DNA of 61,259 bases from Acidobacteriota bacterium. Its GTDB lineage: Bacteria; Acidobacteriota; Terriglobia; Acidiferrales; UBA7541. Positions 9,569-16,578 of this stretch are shown here, piece after piece. Position 1 is the stretch's first letter. Each line of letters starts with the position of its first letter. The stretch is from NCBI GenBank assembly GCA_013286465.1, contig JABDFR010000010.1:1-61259 (forward strand). The letters are read 5' to 3'. The notes beneath the pieces are model-generated. The model was not told the DNA's origin and did not search any database. It saw only the letters and a list, made by a program, of their open reading frames with translations. The position numbers and the translations under genes are program-made.

Positions 9569-9638
9569 CGACTTTGTTTCCGGAAATTTAATTTCTCACG
9601 CCGTGAGCAATTAAATTTCCGGACCAAACGAAGTCAAA
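9569..9638 (+). other. Long inverted repeat at the predicted transcript start
   Basis: A perfect 14-bp dyad (TCCGGAAATTTAAT at 9579-9592 and its complement at 9610-9623) encloses a smaller palindrome CTCAC/GTGAG. Flanking bases extend the pairing to about 23 of 24 positions with a small bulge. The RNA would fold into one long hairpin from its first nucleotide. No T-tract follows, so it is not a simple terminator. It could stabilise the nrdJ leader, bind a regulator as DNA, or be a separate small RNA. Confidence 0.55.
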
Positions 9639-9724
9639 TCAATCATAGAGCGGCTCGAAGCGCCAGCAAGCCCGCCCTTGACATGATTTTGTGTCACGGT
9701 AGGGCTGTGCTTTTCCATTCTTTG

Positions 9725-9775
9725 GACGACGGCGGCGACGCACCCCCAGCGTGCGCCGGATCATCGTCTTGGGGG
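9725..9775 (+). promoter_or_regulatory. Possible pseudoknotted leader RNA upstream of nrdJ
   Basis: An outer stem pairs GACGA (9725-9729) with TCGTC (9764-9768). An inner stem of eight pairs (9734-9741 with 9749-9757, one bulged G) closes a seven-base loop ACCCCCA. Six bases of that loop (9743-9748) are complementary to TGGGGG at 9770-9775, which would form a pseudoknot. A second hairpin, GCGGGG/CCCCGC, follows at 9781-9806. This resembles a cis-regulatory leader of a ribonucleotide reductase gene. I do not see the conserved core of a cobalamin riboswitch. Confidence 0.35.
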
Positions 9776-9861
9776 CACTCGCGGGGTTACAATAGATCAG
9801 CCCCGCCTAGCGGTCCTGTAAGCTAATCATCGGCGGCTCGATTGCCTGCGCGGAGGCATTA

Positions 9862-12699
9862 ATGGCGGAAGCACGGATGGCACTGAACGGGAAACTCGAA
9901 TCTCAACAGCAAATCGGGTCCAAGCGCGGCCTGGAATTCCGGCGGATGTTTACCGACGGCACGATCTCTCCCTACGAGCGAGTGGAATGGGAAAAGCGCA
10001 CCGCACTGATCGGCAATGATAAAGGACAGACCATTTTTCGGCAGGAAGGCGTGGAAGTACCGAAATCCTGGTCGCAGACTGCTACAAACATAGTCGCGTC
10101 AAAATATTTTCACGGCAAACCGAATACTCCCGAGCGCGAAACTTCTGTACGGCAATTGATTGGGCGCGTCGCGAATACGATTGTGCGCTGGGGCGAAGAG
10201 GGCGGGTACTTCGCGTCGAATGAATCGCATGATGCTTTCCGCGACGAGCTGACTCATCTGCTCGTTGAGCAGAAGATGGCTTTCAATTCTCCTGTTTGGT
10301 TCAACGTTGGAGTGCAGGCTAAGCCGCAATGCTCCGCTTGCTTTATCAATTCCGTGAAAGACGACATGGAATCGATCATGGGTCTGGCGCGGACTGAGGG
10401 AATGCTCTTCAAGTGGGGTTCGGGCACGGGGACGAATTTTTCTACTCTGCGCGGGAGCCGCGAATCGCTTTCGGGCGGCGGGATTGCTTCTGGTCCGGTG
10501 AGTTTCATGAAGGGATTTGATGCTTTTGCCGGCGTGATTAAGAGCGGCGGGAAGACTCGGCGCGCGGCGAAGATGGTGATTCTGAATGTGGATCACCCGG
10601 ACATCGCGGAATTTATCGATAGCAAGGTGAAGGAAGAGCGCAAGGCGCATACCTTGATCGAGAGTGGGTACGATCCTTCGATCGACGGCGAAGCGTATTC
10701 CTCGATTTTCTTTCAGAACGCGAATCACTCCGTGCGCGTTACCGATGAATTCATGCAGGCGACCGAAGATGACCGCGATTGGTGGACGAAGAACGTCGCG
10801 GACGGCAAGCCGGCTGAGAAATTCAGCGCGCGCGAATTGCTGCACCGCATGGCTGAATCGGCTTGGCAGTGCGGCGATCCGGGCATGCAGTACGACACGA
10901 CCGTCAATCGCTGGCACACTTGCAAGGGCACCGACCGCATTTATGCGTCGAATCCTTGTTCGGAATACATGTTCCTCGACGATACGGCTTGCAATTTGGC
11001 GTCGCTGAATCTGCTGAAGTTCCTGGGCTCGAACGATCAGTTCGACACCGCTGGCTTCCGGCATGCCGTGGACGTGACCATCACGGCGCAGGAAATTTTG
11101 GTGGATAACGCTAGCTATCCCACTGACCGGATCGCCAAGAATTCGCACGATTTTCGTCCGCTGGGCATCGGTTACGCGAATCTTGGGGCGCTTTTGATGA
11201 CGCTTGCTGTGCCTTACGATTCTGATGCGGGGCGCGATCTTTGCGGGGCGATTACTTCGTTGATGACTGGCGAGTCTTTTTACCAGTCTTCGCGGATTGC
11301 CGAGCGCATGGGGCCGTTTGCCGGTTATGCGGCGAATCGCGAGCCGATGCTGGACGTGATTCGCATGCATCGCGATTCGCTGCGGCCGATCAAGGAAGAT
11401 AACGTTCAGCCCGATTTGCTGCATGCCGCGCAGGAAGCTTGGGACAACGCGCTGGCTCACGGCGAAAAGTTCGGCTTCAAGAATTCGCAGGTCTCCGTGC
11501 TCGCTCCCACAGGCACGATCGGCTTCATGATGGATTGCGACACGACCGGCATCGAGCCCGATCTGGCGCTGGTGAAGCAGAAGAGGCTGGTCGGCGGCGG
11601 CGTAATCAAGATTGTGAACAACACCGTGCCGCGGGCGCTGCTGCATCTCGGCTATACGCCAGAGGAAGTCGGGCAGATCGTCGATTACATTGACCAGAAC
11701 GGTAAAATCGAAGGCGCGCCGAATCTGAAGCCCGAGCATCTTCCAGTTTTCGATTGCTCGCTGGCTCCGGCGGGCGGCGGACGTTCGATTGCCTGGCGCG
11801 GGCATTTGCGCATGATGGCGGCAGCGCAGCCGTTCCTTTCGGGCGCGATCAGCAAGACCATCAATATGCCCGAGGAATCGACCGTTGAAGACATCATGCA
11901 GGCTTACATCGAATCGTGGAAATATGGGCTGAAGGCCGTGGCGATTTATCGCGACAATTCGAAGCGCTCGCAGCCACTATCGGCTTCTGGCGGGAAGAAA
12001 GAAGCGGCGGCCAATGCCTTGGCTGCTGCCGCAGCGGAAGGGTCCGATACGCCGGCGCCCGAGCAGCGCGAACTTTTCGTGCGCACTTCACGGCGCAAGC
12101 TGCCCGACGAGCGCAAATCCATCACCCATAAATTCTGGCTCGGCGGGCATGAAGGCTACCTCACCGTCGGAATGTATGACGATGGCACCCCCGGCGAGCT
12201 TTTCATCAAGATGGCCAAGGAAGGCGCCACGCTTTCTGGCTTGATGGACGGCATCGCGCTATCGATTTCGATCGGCTTGCAATACGGCGTGCCGCTCAAG
12301 GCGCTCGTGGATAAATTGATGAACACGCGCTTCGAGCCCGCCGGCTACACGCACAATAACGACATTCGCTTCGCCAGCTCGGTGCTCGATTACATTGCGC
12401 GCTGGCTCGGAGGCAAATTCATCTCGCCGGTTTACTTGAAGCTGAATCCGCCGGCGGATGAAGACTCGTTGCTCGGCACGCAAGCGTCCGCAGCGGGCGG
12501 CACAGCGGCGACCATGCCGGCACCAGCCGTTTTCGGCGGCACTCCGGCGCCCGTCGATCCAAATGCCATGGCGGCATCGGCGCGCACTCGCTTCACCACC
12601 GACGACGCGCCCTCCTGCTCGGAATGCGGCATGCTCATGGTGCCGAACGGCAGTTGCTACAAGTGCATGAATTGCGGCAGCACTTCGGGGTGCAGCTAA
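9862..12699 (+). CDS. nrdJ: Vitamin B12-dependent (class II) ribonucleoside-diphosphate reductase
   Basis: The 945-residue enzyme reduces ribonucleotides to deoxyribonucleotides using adenosylcobalamin, and works without oxygen. Visible hallmarks are Cys157/Cys160 in 'CSACFINS', the active-site motif NPCSE (364-368) supplying Asn, Cys and Glu, 'APTGTIGFMMDCDTTGIEPD', and a C-terminal CxxC/CxxC tail (last 27 residues) that recycles the active-site disulphide. Length and the 'FNVGVQ' and 'DFRPLGIGYANLGALLM' segments fit NrdJ. The ATG at 9862 is preceded by CGGAGG at the right distance. A strong promoter and structured leader lie upstream. Confidence 0.97.
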   Translation: MAEARMALNGKLESQQQIGSKRGLEFRRMFTDGTISPYERVEWEKRTALIGNDKGQTIFRQEGVEVPKSWSQTATNIVASKYFHGKPNTPERETSVRQLIGRVANTIVRWGEEGGYFASNESHDAFRDELTHLLVEQKMAFNSPVWFNVGVQAKPQCSACFINSVKDDMESIMGLARTEGMLFKWGSGTGTNFSTLRGSRESLSGGGIASGPVSFMKGFDAFAGVIKSGGKTRRAAKMVILNVDHPDIAEFIDSKVKEERKAHTLIESGYDPSIDGEAYSSIFFQNANHSVRVTDEFMQATEDDRDWWTKNVADGKPAEKFSARELLHRMAESAWQCGDPGMQYDTTVNRWHTCKGTDRIYASNPCSEYMFLDDTACNLASLNLLKFLGSNDQFDTAGFRHAVDVTITAQEILVDNASYPTDRIAKNSHDFRPLGIGYANLGALLMTLAVPYDSDAGRDLCGAITSLMTGESFYQSSRIAERMGPFAGYAANREPMLDVIRMHRDSLRPIKEDNVQPDLLHAAQEAWDNALAHGEKFGFKNSQVSVLAPTGTIGFMMDCDTTGIEPDLALVKQKRLVGGGVIKIVNNTVPRALLHLGYTPEEVGQIVDYIDQNGKIEGAPNLKPEHLPVFDCSLAPAGGGRSIAWRGHLRMMAAAQPFLSGAISKTINMPEESTVEDIMQAYIESWKYGLKAVAIYRDNSKRSQPLSASGGKKEAAANALAAAAAEGSDTPAPEQRELFVRTSRRKLPDERKSITHKFWLGGHEGYLTVGMYDDGTPGELFIKMAKEGATLSGLMDGIALSISIGLQYGVPLKALVDKLMNTRFEPAGYTHNNDIRFASSVLDYIARWLGGKFISPVYLKLNPPADEDSLLGTQASAAGGTAATMPAPAVFGGTPAPVDPNAMAASARTRFTTDDAPSCSECGMLMVPNGSCYKCMNCGSTSGCS

Positions 12700-12706
12700 A
12701 AAACAA

Positions 12707-13111
12707 TTGTTCCGGCCTGCGGACCGACAATCGCCCTTCGCGCCCGACGTCATCGAATCGGTGAAATGGAATATCCTGCTCGGCGAGCTGGGCGCGAAGC
12801 GCGCCCGCGAAATCACCACCCGCCTTGAGATGTTCATGCGCCAAACCGGCGGCGCCCCAGCCGATTTCTGCGTAGGTATTTCCCGCGAGCCGCTGCTGCG
12901 CGGCTGGTCCGGCCACGCCGTCGATTTGAAGGATGGGAATTACGTCTTCTCGAAGGCCGATAGCGCCGAGATGGCTTACCTCGTGGAGAAGCACTTCGCC
13001 GAAATCGTCGGGACAGATACTGCGTTGGTGAACGCTGCGGGTGATTCTGTCTACGTCTATGCCTACCGGAAAATCTGGCACACTACATCAGGTGATCAAC
13101 TAAGGTCGTAG
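12707..13111 (+). CDS. Small unknown protein downstream of nrdJ
   Basis: I do not recognise this family. About 134 residues are encoded if the TTG at 12707 is used; a GTG at about 12758, just before 'KWNILLGELG', is an alternative. The protein is soluble and alpha/beta in character, with 'ADFCVGISREPLLRGWSGHA' and 'SADSAEMAYLVEKHFAEI'. It starts seven bases after the nrdJ stop, so it is almost certainly co-transcribed and may assist the reductase; that is inference. Confidence 0.6.
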   Translation: MFRPADRQSPFAPDVIESVKWNILLGELGAKRAREITTRLEMFMRQTGGAPADFCVGISREPLLRGWSGHAVDLKDGNYVFSKADSAEMAYLVEKHFAEIVGTDTALVNAAGDSVYVYAYRKIWHTTSGDQLRS

Positions 13112-13116
13112 TTTTT

Positions 13117-13204
13117 GTAGCACAGCCACTCCTGGCTGTGACTCTTCGCGATCCGGAGCGCTGCCGTCACCAAAATCCAACACAGCCAAGAGTGGCTGTG
13201 CTAC
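13117..13204. repeat. Inverted REP pair, family D (CACAGCCA type)
   Basis: Arms at 13117-13140 and 13181-13204 are reverse complements with one mismatch. Each reads, from outside, GTAG then CACAGCCA, a four-base loop, TGGCTGTG. Only 40 bp lie between the arms. This is the only copy of this sequence in the window, but it has the same foot (GTAG) and design as the other hairpin families. Confidence 0.75.
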
Positions 13205-13249
13205 ATGGCCGCCCCGACTCCGCGGCACAATTAGGTCGCAGCCTGCCCA

Positions 13250-13282
13250 GAAATAAAAAGGGGTCCCGCGAACGGGACCCCT
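13250..13282 (-). terminator. Rho-independent terminator, minus strand
   Basis: The perfect ten-pair stem AGGGGTCCCG/CGGGACCCCT (13259-13282) has a four-base loop. Read on the minus strand it is followed by TTTTATTT. On the plus strand there is no T-tract, so it terminates minus-strand transcription. Confidence 0.75.
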
Positions 13283-13395
13283 ATGCTCTATCCCCCAGTA
13301 TCCGATTCCGGCGCGGCGGAACCGGCCCACCCCGGGAAGAAGAGACAGCCGCTTCCTGTATTGCACGCCCTATGCCAGAGCCAGAAGCAGCCTCA
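13250..13395 (-). ncRNA. Candidate small RNA with intrinsic terminator
   Basis: The minus strand folds into three consecutive hairpins: GCTGCTTC with GAAGCGGC (13384-13391 and 13348-13355), a nine-pair stem with one G-U and loop at 13302-13325, and a ten-pair terminator stem followed by a T-rich tail. No protein gene reads into this terminator from the right; the neighbours on that side are on the plus strand. No good promoter was seen. The rest of the 631-bp gene-free stretch 13112-13742 holds the D-type repeat and nothing else recognisable. Confidence 0.35.
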
Positions 13396-13742
13396 GTTGT
13401 TACGGTTGCAATGAATACAATGGAGTTAGGTGTCTTGGAGGAGTAAGAAATGCCCCGACCGATATTCGCCCGCTACGATTTCTCACAATTTTAACGTTAC
13501 GCCTACGCTCTTTGGAATATTCCCGCCGGACCTACGATCAAAAACCCAGGGAAAATGTAACCGAAACAGTTGTGTCCACCTCGACCGCGGAACGCATGGG
13601 CCATTTGGCGCGCCCGGCCAGTCGGACAGTTATCCGTCACGGCAAGTTCTATTGCGGGTTCGCGATGGGCAGTTTCCAATTAGAAGAGGTACCGGAGTTT
13701 CCATCGGCCGCCGATATTGAGATTGATGAGCACTGCAGATCA

Positions 13743-14255
13743 ATGAGCACTGCAAAGACCAATTGGAAAGTGGCTTGCCGGCGGGGCGTCAGCCTCGCGC
13801 TCATGCTGGCATTTGTTTGCCTGCAGGGGCTGCCGGTGGCTTACGGCGGCAGCGGATCGCCGAAGATCGTGGCGCCGAGAGCACGCTTGCTGAGCGCGAA
13901 AGAAGGTCGCGCCATCGTCAATGTCGCGCTCTGGCTCGAGCGGCCGGCTCTCGATACGCGCGACTGTTCGCACCTGATTCACGCCGTGTACGAAAACGCG
14001 GGCTTCGAGTATCCCTATCAGAGTTCGCATGATTTGTATGTGAGCGCAGAGAAATTTGAGCGCGTGAAGTCTCCGCACGCAGGCGATTTGATCGTCTGGC
14101 CCGGGCACGTGGGAATCGTCGTGAATCCCTCACAACACAGTTTTTACAGCCTGGTGCGAACCGGAATTGAGCAGCAGGATTACGCCGGGCCGTATTGGAA
14201 GTCGCGCGGAACTCCGCATTTCTACCGCTACAAGCTCGACAACTCTCGCAAGTAA
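13743..14255 (+). CDS. Secreted NlpC/P60-like cysteine peptidase
   Basis: The protein of 170 residues has an N-terminal signal or membrane segment ('VSLALMLAFVCLQGLPVAYG'). The catalytic Cys lies in 'DTRDCSHLIHAVYENAGF' and the His in 'GDLIVWPGHVGIVVN', the arrangement of NlpC/P60 endopeptidases that cut peptidoglycan stem peptides. It is smaller than most family members and has no separate wall-binding domain. The frame is open further upstream, but the ATG at 13743 directly precedes the signal peptide. The 12 bases ATGAGCACTGCA occur twice, at 13727 and 13743, the first copy leading to a quick stop. Confidence 0.75.
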   Translation: MSTAKTNWKVACRRGVSLALMLAFVCLQGLPVAYGGSGSPKIVAPRARLLSAKEGRAIVNVALWLERPALDTRDCSHLIHAVYENAGFEYPYQSSHDLYVSAEKFERVKSPHAGDLIVWPGHVGIVVNPSQHSFYSLVRTGIEQQDYAGPYWKSRGTPHFYRYKLDNSRK

Positions 14256-14267
14256 GTCCGCGGAATC

Positions 14268-15554
14268 TTACGCCGCATTTTTGCTGAACGGTGCACGCAA
14301 AGATCCGCGCCGCTTCCAAATCGCGCGCGCCGGAAAGAACAGCAACCCCGCCCAGAGCAGCAGCATCGGCCCGGTGCTCAGAAGAAAAACCGCGAGAGCG
14401 AGCAAGCTATCCACCGCGTCGCGGTAGCCGCTTACTACGGCGTTACGCAGCCGCAGGGCTACCGAGCTGTTTGCGCCGGTTGGGGCTTTGTATTCTTCGG
14501 CCATTTCGAGCTTGATCGAGGCGTAGCTTACGCGCTTGTCGAGATTGGCTAGTTGGGCTTCCATCTGCTCGATTTCGCCGCGGGTTTGCGAGATTTGCTC
14601 TTCTACGGCGAGGACGTCGCTTACTTTTCCTGTGCGCGTGCGGAGGATGCCGAGCAGGCGCTCTTCACTTTCGCGGGCGTTGTGCAGGCGGGCGGCTAGG
14701 TCGACGTGTTGATCGCTGACGTCTTCGCCGCCTTGCGATTCCGTCGAGACGCGGCCGAGCGCGCGCAGATCGCTGAGCGTGGCATCGAGCTCCGCCGACG
14801 GAACTTGCAGGGTCGCATTGAGCGAGGCGGAGGCGTCGTTGCTTTGATCGAGCGTCATGTCACTGGCGAAGGCGTGATGGCGAGCCAGGAGTTTCTCGAG
14901 CGAGGCGCGCGCCGCATCTAGTGTGGTGATCACCAAATTCATCGAGGCTGTTCGCGCGATCATCGGGCCAGGTGTCGGTGCCGGGGACCGAGACCCGGCG
15001 GGGCTTGCGACGTCAGGAGCTGCATCCTTTTCCAGGCTCTCCGAGAGCTGTTCTTTCTGCGCCTGAAGTTCTTGGATCGCTTGCACGTTAGCGCTCATTT
15101 CGGTGTTTGCCGTTGGCGGCGCAGAAGGAGCTGCGCTGCGCAGACCCGAGAACGTCTGAAACGCGCGCATGGACCGAGTGGGGCTGTGCTGGATATAGAT
15201 GGTGCCCACGAGCAGTAACGCGATAGAAGCGAAGCCCAATTTCCACGCCCACTGGCTGGCAACCAAGCGATGCCACGCACCGATCAATCCTCTACGTTGG
15301 CGCGCGGCCACGCGTGCTGCCGTTCCGGGCTGCGCCATCGATTGCTCGATCGATTTTGCGATGGAGAGCGGAGCAGCTTCGACCTGCCATTGAATGAGCT
15401 GGCTCGAAACTGCGTGCAAGTCTGCTTCGATCGATGCACATTCCGCGCAAGCGGCGATGTGTGCGGCTACTTCGCTGGCGCGCGATGCTTGTAGCTCGCC
15501 GTCAAGATACGCCATTACTTCTTCGGGTTCGATTTCGTGCGTTGTGCGATTCAT
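14268..15554 (-). CDS. Anti-sigma-type zinc finger fused to DUF4349 membrane domain
   Basis: The 428-residue protein starts with a cytoplasmic zinc-binding anti-sigma module ('EVMAYLDGELQ', then HIAACAEC giving HxxxCxxC). A first membrane segment follows (about residues 97-115), then an extracytoplasmic DUF4349 region with 'MNLVITTLDAARASLEKLL', a coiled coil ('VLAVEEQISQTRGEIEQ') and a final membrane segment near 'AVFLLSTGPMLLLWAGLLFF'. Its start overlaps the stop of the ECF sigma factor gene (ATGA), so it should be that factor's membrane-bound inhibitor. DUF4349 may sense an envelope signal; that part is inference. Confidence 0.85.
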   Translation of the reverse strand: MNRTTHEIEPEEVMAYLDGELQASRASEVAAHIAACAECASIEADLHAVSSQLIQWQVEAAPLSIAKSIEQSMAQPGTAARVAARQRRGLIGAWHRLVASQWAWKLGFASIALLLVGTIYIQHSPTRSMRAFQTFSGLRSAAPSAPPTANTEMSANVQAIQELQAQKEQLSESLEKDAAPDVASPAGSRSPAPTPGPMIARTASMNLVITTLDAARASLEKLLARHHAFASDMTLDQSNDASASLNATLQVPSAELDATLSDLRALGRVSTESQGGEDVSDQHVDLAARLHNARESEERLLGILRTRTGKVSDVLAVEEQISQTRGEIEQMEAQLANLDKRVSYASIKLEMAEEYKAPTGANSSVALRLRNAVVSGYRDAVDSLLALAVFLLSTGPMLLLWAGLLFFPARAIWKRRGSLRAPFSKNAA

Positions 15555-16135
15555 GGTTCCTGCCTTAGTTGCTGGATGGCTGGTGCTGGCGTGCTGAGAA
15601 TTTCTTTTTCGCGTTGAAGCTTTTGCGGCTGCGGATCGAGCAGCTCTTTTAAGGACATTCTCGCGCGGAAGAGGCGCGAGCGGACGGTGTTGAGTGGAAT
15701 GCGCAGTGCTACGGCAATTTCTTCGTAGCTCAGGCCTTCGAATTCGCGCAGAAGAACGACCTCGCGGTGCTCTGTATCGAGCGCCGCGACGGCGCGGCGT
15801 ACGCCCAAGTCCGCTTCTGTGGCGTTCGACTGGCCGACTTCATCTGCATCGCTAGTATGCTGGGGTTCGCGCTGCGATCTCCGATATTCCGCGGCCGTCA
15901 ATTTCAGCGCGATGGCATAGAGATAGGTGCGAAATGTCGCTCGTGGCTCCCAACGCTCGGCGCCTTGCAGCACGGCGAGAAAACATTCCTGAGTGAGTTC
16001 TTCAGCGCGGGTGCGATTGGAGAGCCGCCGGCGGAAGAAGCCGAATAACGGATCGCGATAACGGAGAAATAATTCCGAGAAACTCTCCGTCGAGCCTTTT
16101 TGGAATGCCATCATTAGTTCTTCGTCGCGTTGCAT
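15551..16135 (-). CDS. ECF-family RNA polymerase sigma factor
   Basis: The 194-residue sigma-70 family protein has region 2 at 'FSELFLRYRDPLFGFFRRRL' and 'RAEELTQECFLAVLQGAERW', and region 4 at 'LDTEHREVVLLREFEGLSYE' and 'LNTVRSRLFRARMSLKELL'. Region 3 is absent, as in ECF factors. It is first in a two-gene unit with the overlapping anti-sigma protein, a standard membrane-signal switch. Upstream, 16136-16578 holds no gene, only repeats. Confidence 0.93.
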   Translation of the reverse strand: MQRDEELMMAFQKGSTESFSELFLRYRDPLFGFFRRRLSNRTRAEELTQECFLAVLQGAERWEPRATFRTYLYAIALKLTAAEYRRSQREPQHTSDADEVGQSNATEADLGVRRAVAALDTEHREVVLLREFEGLSYEEIAVALRIPLNTVRSRLFRARMSLKELLDPQPQKLQREKEILSTPAPAIQQLRQEP

Positions 16136-16153
16136 ATGTTCGCCGCTCTTCCA

Positions 16154-16193
16154 GTAGGGGAGGGTGCTTTAGCCCTCCCGCATTTCGGCCCCT
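16154..16193 (+). repeat. Single REP hairpin, family E
   Basis: GTAG (16154-16157) is followed by GGGAGGG, a loop TGCTTTAG, and CCCTCCC, then a tail ending in TTTCGGCCCC. The tail is also shared by the copies at 3597 and 49477. It lies just upstream of the ECF sigma factor gene. Confidence 0.7.
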
Positions 16194-16311
16194 TTTTGCA
16201 GGCCCACTATTAGAACGAACTCGCTTGGCAATCTTGCGTCGATCGATTGCTTGGCTGACTCGACGCTCACTACCTGTAATGCCGATTGAGGCTGAAAAGT
16301 TCCCGAGCCCC

Positions 16312-16527
16312 GTAGCGTTGGCGTCTCGCCGGCTCTTACGAGCAGCGCTGCAGCCACAGCCGGGCCAATGCGGCCGGCTCGACCAACTGAACTAGAGGGT
16401 CTCGTCGAGGCGGGCGAAGACAACTGCGAACGAAAGAGGTCATCTAGTGGGCTAAGTTGCGCCGAACGTGTTTTAGAGATGTAGCTTACACGTCGGTCGT
16501 AAGAGCCGGCGGGGACGCCAGCGCTAC
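16312..16527. repeat. Inverted REP pair, family A copy 2
   Basis: The left arm at 16312-16343 begins GTAG and carries CGTTGGCGTCTCGCCGGCTC, with two changes from the family. The right arm is at 16497-16527 and ends in CTAC. They are 153 bp apart. The pair fills most of the gap between the sigma factor and glmM genes. Confidence 0.75.
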
Positions 16528-16578
16528 GAAACCTGCGCCAGGATTTTTATCGTGGAATAAAAGTAAATTGGAAAAGAG

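Noticed and set aside
9501-9696. NrdR boxes (CACAACATTTTGTGTA at 9501-9516 and a TGACA/TGTCA dyad near 9679-9696)
   Set aside because: Each matches the consensus only loosely, and they are about 180 bp apart, not the tandem close spacing expected for NrdR.
9678-9706. Second promoter with TTGACA at 9678
   Set aside because: No acceptable -10 box lies 15-19 bases downstream.
9640-9861. Cobalamin riboswitch upstream of nrdJ
   Set aside because: I could not find the conserved B12-box or the characteristic core; only generic stems and the loop complementarity are visible.
10099-11805. Long minus-strand open frame (568 codons) opposite nrdJ
   Set aside because: It is a shadow of the GC-rich nrdJ codon pattern, with Arg/His-rich low-quality translation and no ribosome site.
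13345-13395. Signal recognition particle RNA (GAAGCAGCC string)
   Set aside because: The asymmetric-loop signature and flanking helix of the SRP S domain are not present on either strand.
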